A stretch of DNA of 64,000 nt from Streptomyces sp. R21 (GCF_041051975.1 NZ_CP163435.1:7791001-7855000), one strand, 5' to 3'; numbered from the stretch's first letter, positions 52,243 through 59,970 are shown. The notes: generated by a model not told the origin, from the letters alone. Translations and numbers: made by a program.

Positions 52243-53001
52243 TCAGTACGCGCTGTTGACGTTGTCCATCGAGCCGTACTTGTCGGCCGCGTAGTTGGCG
52301 GCGGCCGTGATGTTGGCGACCGGGTTGTAGATGTTCCACGAGGTGCCGGCCACGTGGTAGGCGTTGAAGGTCGGCTGGATGACCTGGAGCAGACCGATCG
52401 ACGGGGTACCGTTCTGGGCGTTGACGTCCCAGCCGTTGATGGCGTTCGGGTTGCCCGTCGACTCCCGCATGATGTTGCGGTACAGGCCGTCGTACGTGCC
52501 CGGGATGCCGTGCTTCGCCATGATGTCCAGCGACTGGTGGATCCAGCCGTCCAGGTTGTTGGCGTAGGTCTTGACGGCGATCGCCTTGACCTTGGCTCGC
52601 TGCGCGGACCGGCTCGCGGCGGCCTTCGCCTTGCGCTCCTGAGCGGCCTTCTCGGCGGCCTTCTTCGCTGCGGCCTTCTTCTTGGCGGCGGCGGCCGCGG
52701 CGGCGGCCTTCTTCTTCGCGGCAGCGTCGTCCGCGGCCTTCTTCGCCGTGAAGGACTTGGCCGCCAGGTCGGCGCTGGCCAGCTGGCTGGCGAAGCTGTC
52801 CTTCGTGTCCTTGATCTGCTGCTGGCTGAAGACCACGGGGGTGGTGGAGGCGGCGGCCTCGCTCGTCGTGGTCGATCCGTTGCTCGGCACCAGGGTGAAG
52901 GCGAGGGCGGCGGCGCCGAGGGCGGCCACACCGGCCATCGAAAGCTTGTGGGTCTTGGTCAGCGCGGGACTATGACCAGGAGCGTTGGTGTGCTTGGGCA
53001 T
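52243..53001 (-). CDS. Secreted SLT-domain lytic transglycosylase
   Basis: A 252-aa protein. A signal peptide (about 14-38: THKLSMAGVAALGAAALAFT) is followed by a Gln-rich segment, a long Lys/Ala-rich coiled coil (about 85-140) and a C-terminal SLT domain. In the SLT part the catalytic Glu lies in NIMRESTGNPNAING, and GLLQVIQPTFNAYH is the usual 'GLMQ' block. It cleaves peptidoglycan glycan strands. The coiled coil probably tethers it near the wall. Start at MPKHTNAPGH. The upstream frame covers a hairpin-containing leader. Confidence 0.9.
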   Translation of the reverse strand: MPKHTNAPGHSPALTKTHKLSMAGVAALGAAALAFTLVPSNGSTTTSEAAASTTPVVFSQQQIKDTKDSFASQLASADLAAKSFTAKKAADDAAAKKKAAAAAAAAKKKAAAKKAAEKAAQERKAKAAASRSAQRAKVKAIAVKTYANNLDGWIHQSLDIMAKHGIPGTYDGLYRNIMRESTGNPNAINGWDVNAQNGTPSIGLLQVIQPTFNAYHVAGTSWNIYNPVANITAAANYAADKYGSMDNVNSAY

Positions 53002-53300
53002 GACTGATGGACCTCTTCGAATAGCGCGGAGGTCGCTCACGGTCCGGTGGGGGACTGAGTTTTTCCGGAACAAACGCCGCGGGGCGAAACCCGCGGCGTT
53101 GAGCGACGGCTGCCATTCTTAGCGGCCGCAAAATCCTGTGGCAAAGGTGTGACGTACGAAGCTGCATAGTGGACCGCAGAAGGGCAAATCGGGGCAGAGT
53201 GTCACGTCTGCCCCGCTCACCCCGGTCCCCTTTATCTCCTATGCGCCTTCGTACGTGATGTGCGTCCTATGCGCGGCGTCACATCGGCCATGCGGCGCTG
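53002..53300. other. Leader and gap upstream of the SLT gene
   Basis: About 300 bases between the SLT start and the QueA-like stop. It contains the hairpin at 53073-53100 and no convincing gene. Streptomycete cell-wall hydrolase genes often have riboswitch leaders; I searched for the ydaO (c-di-AMP) landmarks and did not find them. Confidence 0.45.
53073..53100 (-). promoter_or_regulatory. Leader hairpin upstream of the SLT gene
   Basis: AACGCCGCGGG/CCCGCGGCGTT, 11 bp perfect stem with 6-base loop, about 70 bases upstream of the SLT start. It could be an attenuator, an RNA stabiliser or a terminator of an upstream transcript. Confidence 0.5.
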
Positions 53301-54389
53301 TCACCGGCAGTTGCTGGCGCAATGCTCAACGTGAGGGTTCTCGTTCGGAAGGATGAGGTGCACGTCCCCGAACTCGTGCCACAGGTAGCGCCCACGCAGC
53401 GCCTCCTCATAGCTGCGGTCGATCGCCGCCCGCCCCGCGACGGCCTCCAGCATCAGCAGATGCGAGGCCGCCGGCTCGTGCAGCCCGGTCAGCAGCCCGT
53501 CGATGACCCGCACCCCGCGCTCAGGGGTCACCACGAGGTCCGTCCAGCCCTCCACGGCCCGCACGACCCCGTCGGCGCCGACCGCGGACTCCACGGCCCG
53601 CACAGCCGTCGTACCGACCGCGACGATCCGCCCACCGCCCGCCCTCGCCGCGTTGATCAGCCGCGCCGACGTCCTGGGCACGGCGAAGCGCTCCGGGTAC
53701 GGCGGCTCGTGCGACTCGGCCGATGCCACCCCCGTGTGCAGGGTGACCGGCGCGAACTGCACGCCCCGGCTCACCAGCTCCGCCACCAGCCGCGCGGTGA
53801 AGGGCCGCGCCGCGCTCGGCATCTCCGCGCTGCCCGCACCGTCGGCGGACGGCAGCGCGAACACCGTCTGGTAGACGGACAGCGGCTGATCCCTCTCTGT
53901 ATAGGAGTAACGAATGGGGCGCCCGTGCCGCCCCAGCATCCCCAGGACGTCCCCGCCCGGCACCCGCGCCCACCACAGCCGCGCGCTGCCCGCCGCCAGC
54001 GTCTCCTCCAGTACGAGTCGTACGTCCCCGGGAAAGCGCACCTCTGTCCCCGCGGGCCCGCCCGCCCGCGCACGTGTAGTACCCCGTCCGTCCGGATCCC
54101 GCAGCTCGACGGCCCATCGCCCGTCGTCGCCCCGTGTGGAGAAATGCACCACCACGCGCGCGTGCCCGACGCGCCCGTCGACCGCCGCGGCCAGCGTGGA
54201 CGACGTATTGACGACGAGCAGATCCCCGGCTCTCAGCTGCCCGGGCAGCTCGGCGAACGCGTGATGCGACACCTCAGGGCCGCGCGAGACGAGCATCCGC
54301 ACCGCGTCCCGGTCCAGCCCCGCCCCGCGCTGCTCGGCCGGCACCCGCGCCGACAGCTCCTTGGGAACCTGCACCGCGGAGGTCGTCAC
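53301..54389 (-). CDS. queA: QueA-like S-adenosylmethionine:tRNA ribosyltransferase-isomerase
   Basis: A 362-aa protein with QueA landmarks: LPGQLRAGDLLVVNTSSTL at the front, PIRYSYTERDQPLSVYQTVFA in the middle, ARPFTARLVAELVSRGVQFAPVTLHTGV and the C-terminal GRYLWHEFGDVHLILP. QueA makes epoxyqueuosine on tRNA. No other queuosine gene (tgt, queG, queC-F) is in the window, so this may be a diverged paralogue with another target. GTG start overlaps the stop of the 52-aa ORF. The final CASNCR tail is unusual. Contains one CACGCGCGCGTG copy. Confidence 0.88.
   Translation of the reverse strand: MTTSAVQVPKELSARVPAEQRGAGLDRDAVRMLVSRGPEVSHHAFAELPGQLRAGDLLVVNTSSTLAAAVDGRVGHARVVVHFSTRGDDGRWAVELRDPDGRGTTRARAGGPAGTEVRFPGDVRLVLEETLAAGSARLWWARVPGGDVLGMLGRHGRPIRYSYTERDQPLSVYQTVFALPSADGAGSAEMPSAARPFTARLVAELVSRGVQFAPVTLHTGVASAESHEPPYPERFAVPRTSARLINAARAGGGRIVAVGTTAVRAVESAVGADGVVRAVEGWTDLVVTPERGVRVIDGLLTGLHEPAASHLLMLEAVAGRAAIDRSYEEALRGRYLWHEFGDVHLILPNENPHVEHCASNCR
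54153..54164. repeat. Palindrome CACGCGCGCGTG, copy 12
   Basis: Inside the QueA-like gene (minus strand), His-Ala-Arg-Val frame. Confidence 0.9.
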
Positions 54390-54544
54390 CGCGCCTCCAG
54401 CAGGGCCGGCGCCGCATAGCGGCCACTGGCCGGACGCTCGGCTGATCCTTTTGACGCCGCCCTCGCACTGCTCGGCCCCGGGGGGCCTCCCAGGCTTCGG
54501 GACGGCTGCGCCGGACTCCGTCCGTCGGTGGTGGTATCGGTCAT
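54386..54544 (-). CDS. 52-aa coupled ORF whose tail duplicates the SDR C-terminus
   Basis: A short ORF read in the gap between the SDR and the QueA-like gene. ATG at 54542-54544 overlaps the SDR stop (ATGA); its TGA overlaps the QueA-like GTG start. The first 35 residues are Thr/Ser/Pro/Gly-rich (MTDTTTDGRSPAQPSRS...). The last 17 residues, AERPASGRYAAPALLEAR, closely match the SDR tail DERPASGRYGALSLLEVTR, and the DNA copies share a 21-base identical core. This indicates a partial tandem duplication of the SDR 3' end that remains open and coupled. Whether it is translated is unproven. Confidence 0.6.
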   Translation of the reverse strand: MTDTTTDGRSPAQPSRSLGGPPGPSSARAASKGSAERPASGRYAAPALLEAR

Positions 54545-55239
54545 CGGGTCACCTCCAGCAGCGACAGCGCCCCATACCGGCCACTGGCCGGACGCTCGTC
54601 CAGCAGTCGCAGAAAGGCCGGAACCACACTGTCCGGCGTCGGCCGCGGATCACCGTCGTCCGGTACGGCCGCCGCGTACAGGTCCGTCCCCATGTCCCCC
54701 GGATCCACCGCCCACACCCGCAGCCCGGGTTCCTCCTCGCCGAGCACCGCCGACAGATGGTCGAGCGCCGCCTTCGACGCCCCGTACCCGCCCCAGGTCT
54801 CGTACGCCTCGGCCGCCGCGTCCGAACTGACATCGACGACCGTGCCCGCCCGCGAGGCCCGCAGCAGCGGCAGCGCCTCCTGGATCAGGCCCAGCGCGGC
54901 GACCACATTGACCTCCAGCGCCTGCCGCAGCCCCTCCAGCGGCAGATCCTCCAGGCGTACGAGCGGTTCGGCGCCCAGCGCGCTCGCGTTGTTCACCAGA
55001 AGGTCCACGCCCCCGAGCTTCCGCGCCGCCGCCACCAGCTCGACGCGGTGCCCGGCGTCCGTGACGTCCCCGGGCAGCGCCTCCACCCGCGTCCCGTACT
55101 CCGACAGCGCCGCCGCCGTCCGCTCCAGCACGTCCGCGGTTCTGGCGTCGAGCACCAGATCCCAGCCGCGCTCCGCCAGGGCCGCGCCGAGCGCCCGCCC
55201 CAGCCCCTTCGAAGCCCCCGTGATGATCGCTACCGGCAT
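54541..55239 (-). CDS. Short-chain dehydrogenase/reductase
   Basis: A 232-aa SDR. Intact active site: TGASKGLG near residue 9, VNNASAL for NNAG, VSSDAAAEAY and YGASK as Tyr-x-x-x-Lys. Start at MPVAIITGAS. The C-terminus has DPGDMGTDLYAAAVPDDGD, an Asp/Gly-rich loop, then the ERPASGRYGALSLLEVTR tail that is duplicated in the next ORF. Coupling to the QueA-like gene suggests a shared pathway, but no substrate is evident. Divergent from the GAF kinase gene with CCTAGG repeats between. Confidence 0.9.
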   Translation of the reverse strand: MPVAIITGASKGLGRALGAALAERGWDLVLDARTADVLERTAAALSEYGTRVEALPGDVTDAGHRVELVAAARKLGGVDLLVNNASALGAEPLVRLEDLPLEGLRQALEVNVVAALGLIQEALPLLRASRAGTVVDVSSDAAAEAYETWGGYGASKAALDHLSAVLGEEEPGLRVWAVDPGDMGTDLYAAAVPDDGDPRPTPDSVVPAFLRLLDERPASGRYGALSLLEVTR

Positions 55240-55351
55240 GACATCCGTCCCCTCGTCCCGTGCCCGCCGTTCCCGGCCGGCCTCTTCAACGTAGGAACCG
55301 GACCGTGCCCGCCGCCTCGTCCGCGGGCCGCAATGATCCGGGGCCCTTTGC

Positions 55352-55371
55352 CCTAGGCCCACCGGCCTAGG
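55352..55371. promoter_or_regulatory. Paired CCTAGG sites before the GAF kinase gene
   Basis: CCTAGG at 55352-55357 and 55366-55371, separated by 8 bases within GCCCTAGGCCCACCGG..., in the divergent promoter region. A NarL-type regulator binding such paired sites would suit autoregulation of the neighbouring two-component genes. Confidence 0.45.
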
Positions 55372-55427
55372 CGGCGGCCGTCACAGGTCCGATCCGCGTT
55401 GTCGCACCCCGCCGGTACTTTGGGGTC

Positions 55428-56573
55428 ATGAGTCAAGGTCCACGGTCCGGCCTGTACGCGGTGAGCTCCGCGCTGCTGGCCATGAGCAGGCACCTCGAGG
55501 TGCGCGACGTCCTCAAGACGATCGTCGCCTCGGCCCGCGAGCTGCTCGACGCGCAGTACGCGGCGCTCGGCGTCCCCGACGACCACGGAGGCTTCGCCCA
55601 GTTCGTGGTCGACGGCATCAGCGACGCCCAGTGGAAAGCCATCGGCCCGCTCCCGCGCCAGCACGGCATTCTCGCCGCGATGCTGCACGAGGCCCGCCCC
55701 GAGCGTCTCGCCGACGTGCGCAAGGACCCGCGCTTCGAGGGGTGGCCCGCCGCCCACCCCGACATGTCCGACTTCCTGGGCCTGCCGATCCGTGACGGCG
55801 ACGAGGTGATCGGCGCGCTGTTCCTCGCCAACAAGAACTGCGCCAAGCCGGACGGCAGCTGCGGCTTCACCGAGGACGACGAGGAACTGCTGACGATCCT
55901 CGCCCAGCACGCCGCGATCGCCCTGACCAACGCCCGGCTCTACGAGCGCAGCCGCGAACTCACCATCGTCGAGGAGCGTTCCCGGCTCGCCCACGAACTG
56001 CACGACGCCGTCAGCCAGAAGCTCTTCTCCCTGCGCCTGACCGCACAGGCCGCCGCCGCCCTCGTCGACCGTGATCCGTCCCGCGCCAAGGGCGAACTCC
56101 AGCAGGTCGCCGCGCTCGCCGCGGAAGCCACCGAGGAACTGCGCGCCGCCGTCGTCGAGTTGCGCCCCGCCGCACTCGACGACGACGGCCTGGTCGCCAC
56201 GTTGCGCACCCAGATCCAGGTCCTCGACCGCGCCCACTCCGCGCACGTGACCTTCGACAGCGGCGGTGTCCGCGCGCTGCCCGCGGCCCAGGAGGAGGCC
56301 GTGCTGCGCGTCGCCCAGGAGGCCCTGCACAACGCGCTGCGGCACTCGGGGGCGACCCGCGTCGACGTGACCCTGGAGAGGAGCGGCCCGGGCGCCGTGC
56401 TGCGGGTCACCGACGACGGCAGCGGGTTCGACCCCCAGGCGATACGCAGCGCAGGGCGCCACCTCGGGCTGGTGTCCATGCGCGACCGGTCGAGCGGGGT
56501 CGGTGGCACCCTCACCGTGGAATCGGCGCCCGGCAAGGGCACCACGATCGACATGGAGGTCCCTGGTGGCTGA
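55428..56573 (+). CDS. GAF-domain histidine kinase (HisKA_3, NarL-type system)
   Basis: A 381-aa cytoplasmic sensor: no membrane segment. A GAF domain (about 20-165) contains LLDAQYAALGV, FLGLPIRDGDEVIGALFLANK and closes with LLTILAQHAAIALTNARLY. The HisKA_3 H-box is RLAHELHDAVSQKLFSL; the ATPase part has AVLRVAQEALHNALRHSGAT (N-box), DDGSGFDP and MRDRSSGVGG. The architecture resembles the DosS/DevS-like type. The GAF could bind a small ligand or heme. Its TGA overlaps the GTG of the response regulator gene, so the pair is coupled. Confidence 0.92.
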   Translation: MSQGPRSGLYAVSSALLAMSRHLEVRDVLKTIVASARELLDAQYAALGVPDDHGGFAQFVVDGISDAQWKAIGPLPRQHGILAAMLHEARPERLADVRKDPRFEGWPAAHPDMSDFLGLPIRDGDEVIGALFLANKNCAKPDGSCGFTEDDEELLTILAQHAAIALTNARLYERSRELTIVEERSRLAHELHDAVSQKLFSLRLTAQAAAALVDRDPSRAKGELQQVAALAAEATEELRAAVVELRPAALDDDGLVATLRTQIQVLDRAHSAHVTFDSGGVRALPAAQEEAVLRVAQEALHNALRHSGATRVDVTLERSGPGAVLRVTDDGSGFDPQAIRSAGRHLGLVSMRDRSSGVGGTLTVESAPGKGTTIDMEVPGG

Positions 56574-57204
56574 CGCAATCAAGGTGCTGCTGGTCGACGA
56601 CCACCAGGTGGTCCGCCGCGGCCTGCGCACCTTCCTCGAAGTGCAGGACGACATCGAGGTCGTGGGCGAGGCGTCCGACGGCGCCGAAGGAGTCGCCCGA
56701 GCCGAGGAGTTGAGGCCCGACGTCGTCCTCATGGACGTCAAGATGCCGGGCATGGACGGCATCGACGCGCTGCGCAAGCTCCGCGAACTGGCCAACCCCG
56801 CACGGGTGCTGATCGTCACCAGCTTCACCGAGCAGCGCACCGTCGTCCCGGCCCTGCGAGCCGGCGCCGCCGGGTACGTGTACAAGGACGTGGACCCCGA
56901 CGCCCTCGCCGGAGCCATCCGCTCCGTGCACGCCGGGCACATCCTGCTGCAGCCCGAGGTGGCGGGTGCCCTGCTGTCCCAGGAGGAGTCCAACTCCGGG
57001 CAGGGGAGGGGTGGTTCGCTCACCGAGAGGGAGCGCGAGGTGCTCGGTCTGATCGCCGACGGCCGCTCCAACCGGGAAATCGCCCGCGCCCTCGTCCTCT
57101 CCGAGAAGACCGTCAAGACGCACGTATCGAACATCCTGATGAAGCTCGACCTGGCGGACCGCACCCAGGCCGCGCTCTGGGCCGTACGTCATGGCGTGGC
57201 CTGA
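56566..57204 (+). CDS. NarL/FixJ-type response regulator
   Basis: A 212-aa protein. Receiver domain (about 5-120) with the acidic pocket VLLVDDHQ, phospho-Asp in DVVLMDVKMPGMDG, and Lys in VYKDVDPD. The LuxR/NarL HTH follows: LTEREREVLGLIADGRSNREIARAL and VKTHVSNILMKLDL. It is the partner of the upstream GAF kinase. Just downstream lie the two chaplins, and it may be one of their regulators; nothing in the sequence proves that. GTG start at 56566 overlapping the kinase stop. Confidence 0.93.
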   Translation: MADAIKVLLVDDHQVVRRGLRTFLEVQDDIEVVGEASDGAEGVARAEELRPDVVLMDVKMPGMDGIDALRKLRELANPARVLIVTSFTEQRTVVPALRAGAAGYVYKDVDPDALAGAIRSVHAGHILLQPEVAGALLSQEESNSGQGRGGSLTEREREVLGLIADGRSNREIARALVLSEKTVKTHVSNILMKLDLADRTQAALWAVRHGVA

Positions 57205-57365
57205 CGAGCGGCACGCGACCGGCAATTCGGAGGGTCTCCCTCCGGGCTGAGATTCATACCGTCGGGTGTATGTCCCCCGGATGGCGCATCCTCGGCCGAC
57301 CCCCGCCGTTCTCCAGTGCGTGCTGCGGCGACTTGCCGCGGTGATCGCCAAGGGAGGGCTTAGAA

Positions 57366-57611
57366 GTGAAGAACCTGAAGAAGGCCACGGCAGTCGCGAT
57401 GGTGGCCGGCGGCCTGGTTGCCGCTGGTGCCGGTATGGCCTCCGCCACCAACGGGGCGCAGGCGGGTGGCGCGGCCGAGCACTCGCCGGGTGTCGTCTCG
57501 GGCAACCTCATCCAGGCCCCGGTCCACGTCCCCGTGAACGCGGTCGGCAACAGCGTGAACGTCATCGGTGCCCTGAACCCGGCCTTCGGCAACCTGGGCG
57601 TCAACCGCTGA
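57366..57611 (+). CDS. chpE: Short chaplin (ChpE-like, cysteine-free)
   Basis: An 81-aa secreted protein. Signal peptide MKNLKKATAVAMVAGGLVAA (cleavage near residue 27, ASA-TNG). The chaplin domain spans SPGVVSGNLIQAPVHVPVNA and VGNSVNVIGALNPAFGN. It has no cysteines, as in S. coelicolor ChpE, in contrast to ChpH-type chaplins with a disulfide. Chaplins self-assemble on aerial hyphae into amyloid-like hydrophobic layers. RBS: GGAGGG ahead of the ATG. A terminator follows. Confidence 0.9.
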   Translation: MKNLKKATAVAMVAGGLVAAGAGMASATNGAQAGGAAEHSPGVVSGNLIQAPVHVPVNAVGNSVNVIGALNPAFGNLGVNR

Positions 57612-57636
57612 GGTTCCGCACCGCACGATCATGACC

Positions 57637-57667
57637 ACCGGCTTCCCGGGTACCCCGGGAGGCCGGT
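57637..57667 (+). terminator. Terminator between chaplins
   Basis: ACCGGCTTCCCGGG at 57637-57650 pairs with 57654-57667 (14 bp, one G-T wobble) around TAC. Confidence 0.85.
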
Positions 57668-57678
57668 CAGGTTGTAGG

Positions 57679-57726
57679 CCGGTAGCCCTGTCGGCTCGTA
57701 GCCCTGTCGGTCGGTAGTCCTGTCGA
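57679..57726. repeat. 16-bp tandem repeat, three units
   Basis: CCGGTAGCCCTGTCGG (57679-57694), CTCGTAGCCCTGTCGG (57695-57710) and TCGGTAGTCCTGTCGA (57711-57726) between the two chaplin genes; a partial related unit precedes them. Confidence 0.8.
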
Positions 57727-57853
57727 TCCATCGGGCCAATGGCCCGAACGGGCACTTCGGCGGGGCCTCCCGTGCCGTTTGGGACCGGCAGGCGTTCCTC
57801 AGCGTACGACCCGCGGCCGGGTCGGATCCGCAAACGCAGGAGGAACACTTCCC

Positions 57854-58093
57854 ATGAACATCGCCAAGAAGGCCGCCCTGGCCATCACCGTCGCCGGTAT
57901 CGCCGCGGGCGCTTCCGCCGGTGCGGCTGTCGCCGACTCGGGTGCCGACGGCGCGGCCGTGAAGTCGCCGGGCGTCGGCTCGGGCAACCTCGTCCAGGTC
58001 CCGGTCCACGTCCCGGTGAACGTGGTCGGCAACACCGCCAACCTCATCGCCCTGCTCAACCCCGCCTTCGGCAACACGGGCGTGAACGACTGA
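57854..58093 (+). CDS. Second short chaplin (cysteine-free)
   Basis: A 79-aa secreted protein. Signal peptide MNIAKKAALAITVAGIAAGA followed by an Ala-rich cleavage region, then KSPGVGSGNLVQVPVHVPVN and VGNTANLIALLNPAFGNTGV. No cysteines. The domain is closely related to the first chaplin but the signal region is clearly different, so the pair did not arise by very recent duplication. GGAGGAAC precedes the ATG. Confidence 0.88.
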   Translation: MNIAKKAALAITVAGIAAGASAGAAVADSGADGAAVKSPGVGSGNLVQVPVHVPVNVVGNTANLIALLNPAFGNTGVND

Positions 58094-58110
58094 CCTGTTC
58101 CACCCTGTAG

Positions 58111-58143
58111 GAGCCCCGCCGACCACACTGGTCAGCGGGGCTC
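58111..58143. terminator. Terminator after second chaplin
   Basis: 15-base arms at 58111-58125 and 58129-58143 pair with one mismatch; loop CAC; followed by TTCTG. Also lies beyond the stop of the convergent hypothetical gene. Confidence 0.85.
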
Positions 58144-58257
58144 TTCTGCGCAGCCGCTCAAGCTGCGGGCAAGCGTGCCTGTGTCACTGCCCCAAGGGCG
58201 TCACGGGTGGGCGCAGGCGGCGCCTCGTCAGCGAGGCCCCGGATGGCAACCCCACCG

Positions 58258-59046
58258 TCACCGAACCCCCCGCTCCCGCTCCTCCACAAACGCGTTGTAC
58301 GCAGCCACCTGCGCCCGTCGAGCCGTCCGCTCGACCGGCCGCAGCGCCTCCCCCCGAGCCGCGATCTCGGACGCACTCACCGCCCCGCCGTGCCCGTTCT
58401 CGTACGCCACGGAGATCAGCAGCCCCACCCGCTGCGCAAGCTCCAGCACCCGCACCGCACGCGGCGGATACCCGGGAGCCAGCACCTCCCGCCCCCGCTC
58501 GGCCCGCGCCCGGTACGCCTCGATCGCCGCCTCCGCCACCGGCCCCGACCCGGCCACATCGAGCTGTGACAACACCTGCGTGGCGTCGCGCAGCGCCTCC
58601 GCGAGCTCCCGCTCGGCCTCTCCGAGGGACGGCACGTCGGCGGGCGGCGCCTCGCGCACGGCGAGGCAGTGCCACACCACCTCGACGTGCACATCACCGT
58701 CGGGCCCCGCCTCGTACACCTCGGGAACGAGCCCGAGCGCGCTCCCGTGGCAGACGACGGCCTCCTCGGCCTCCAGGGCGCGCGCGTTGAAGTCCGGGGG
58801 CCCGCTCAGCCCCAGCGGATGCCCCGGCGCGGGCAGCGCGACCCGCAGTCCGGTCACCCCGAGCGTGCGCAGCCGGCCGAGAGCGAGCGTCAGCCCGACG
58901 AGCCCCGACTCGCCCGGCAGTCCCTCGACCCGGTGCACCGCGTCCTCACCGACGATGGCGAGCACCGCGTCGTCGGGCGATACAAGTCCGGCCAAAAGGG
59001 CGTTTCCCCATGCGGCCAGGCGTCCTGAGCGTGGTTCCGAAAGCAT
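58258..59046 (-). CDS. Conserved hypothetical protein
   Basis: Not recognised. A 262-aa soluble protein. The first 130 residues form an alpha/beta domain rich in Leu/Val/Gly (MLSEPRSGRLAAWGNALLAG, VLAIVGEDAVHRVEGLPG, LGVTGLRVALPAPG). The C-terminal half is an Arg/Ala/Glu-rich helical region with EAAIEAYRARAERGREVL, ending near VERTARRAQVAAYNAFVEERE. No catalytic motif stands out. Start at MLSEPRSGRL; the ABC gene is divergent, 132 bases away. Conserved in streptomycetes as far as I recall, without function. Confidence 0.62.
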   Translation of the reverse strand: MLSEPRSGRLAAWGNALLAGLVSPDDAVLAIVGEDAVHRVEGLPGESGLVGLTLALGRLRTLGVTGLRVALPAPGHPLGLSGPPDFNARALEAEEAVVCHGSALGLVPEVYEAGPDGDVHVEVVWHCLAVREAPPADVPSLGEAERELAEALRDATQVLSQLDVAGSGPVAEAAIEAYRARAERGREVLAPGYPPRAVRVLELAQRVGLLISVAYENGHGGAVSASEIAARGEALRPVERTARRAQVAAYNAFVEERERGVR

Positions 59047-59178
59047 GCCCTCCACCCTAAGGACCGGACCGATGGAATGGACCGCCCGACCGGTGGCGTA
59101 GATTTCCCTGGGGGCTGCGTCCACAGGCGCACGCGACTGCCGAGACAGGCCAAGACTGCAATGGGAGACAGCGCGCTC

Positions 59179-59970
59179 ATGAGCGATGTTCTGGAGCTGG
59201 AGGACGTATCCGTGGTCCGCGAGGGCCGGGCTCTGGTGGACCAGGTCTCCTGGTCGGTCAAGGAGGGCGAGCGCTGGGTCATCCTCGGACCCAACGGCGC
59301 CGGAAAAACGACCCTCCTGAACGTCGCGTCCAGCTACCTCTTCCCCAGCAAGGGCGCCGCCACCGTCCTCGGCGAGACCCTCGGCAAGGTCGACGTCTTC
59401 GAGCTGCGCCCACGCATCGGCATGGCCGGCATCGCCATGGCGGAGAAGCTCCCCAAGCGTCAGACGGTCCTGCAGACGGTGCTGACCGCCGCGTACGGCA
59501 TGACCGCCGGCTGGCACGAGGACTACGAGGACATCGACGAGCAGCGCGCCCGCGCCTTCCTCGACCGCCTCGGCATGAGCGAGTACCTGGACCGCAAGTT
59601 CGGCACGCTCTCCGAGGGCGAGCGCAAGCGCACCCTCATCGCCCGCGCCCTGATGACCGACCCCGAGCTGCTGCTCCTCGACGAGCCCGCCGCCGGTCTC
59701 GACCTCGGTGGCCGCGAGGACCTCGTACGCCGTCTCGGCCGCCTCGCCCGCGACCCGATCGCCCCCTCCATGATCATGGTCACGCACCACGTCGAGGAGA
59801 TCGCCCCCGGCTTCACCCACGTCCTGATGATCCGTCAGGGCAAGGTGCTCGCCGCGGGCCCGCTGGAACTCGAACTCACCTCGCGCAACCTCTCCCTCTG
59901 CTTCGGCCTCCCGCTCGTCGTCGAGCAGGTCGGCGAGCGCTGGACCGCGCACGGCCTTCCGCTGTCCTGA
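59179..59970 (+). CDS. ABC-type ATPase, stand-alone (YlmA-like)
   Basis: A 263-aa single ABC cassette: Walker A GPNGAGKTT (37-45), signature LSEGERKR in place of the usual LSGGQ, Walker B LLLLDEPAAGLD, and H-loop VTHHVEE. No membrane domain or permease gene adjacent. Start at MSDVLELEDV (59179); an ATG at 59161 adds 6 residues. Such cassettes may energise a permease encoded elsewhere or act in the cytoplasm. It is followed by the NfeD gene 103 bases later. Confidence 0.85.
   Translation: MSDVLELEDVSVVREGRALVDQVSWSVKEGERWVILGPNGAGKTTLLNVASSYLFPSKGAATVLGETLGKVDVFELRPRIGMAGIAMAEKLPKRQTVLQTVLTAAYGMTAGWHEDYEDIDEQRARAFLDRLGMSEYLDRKFGTLSEGERKRTLIARALMTDPELLLLDEPAAGLDLGGREDLVRRLGRLARDPIAPSMIMVTHHVEEIAPGFTHVLMIRQGKVLAAGPLELELTSRNLSLCFGLPLVVEQVGERWTAHGLPLS

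Noticed and set aside
53002..53300. Possible c-di-AMP (ydaO) riboswitch ahead of the SLT gene
   Set aside because: Gene type fits, but I could not find the conserved ydaO segments; only a simple hairpin is present.
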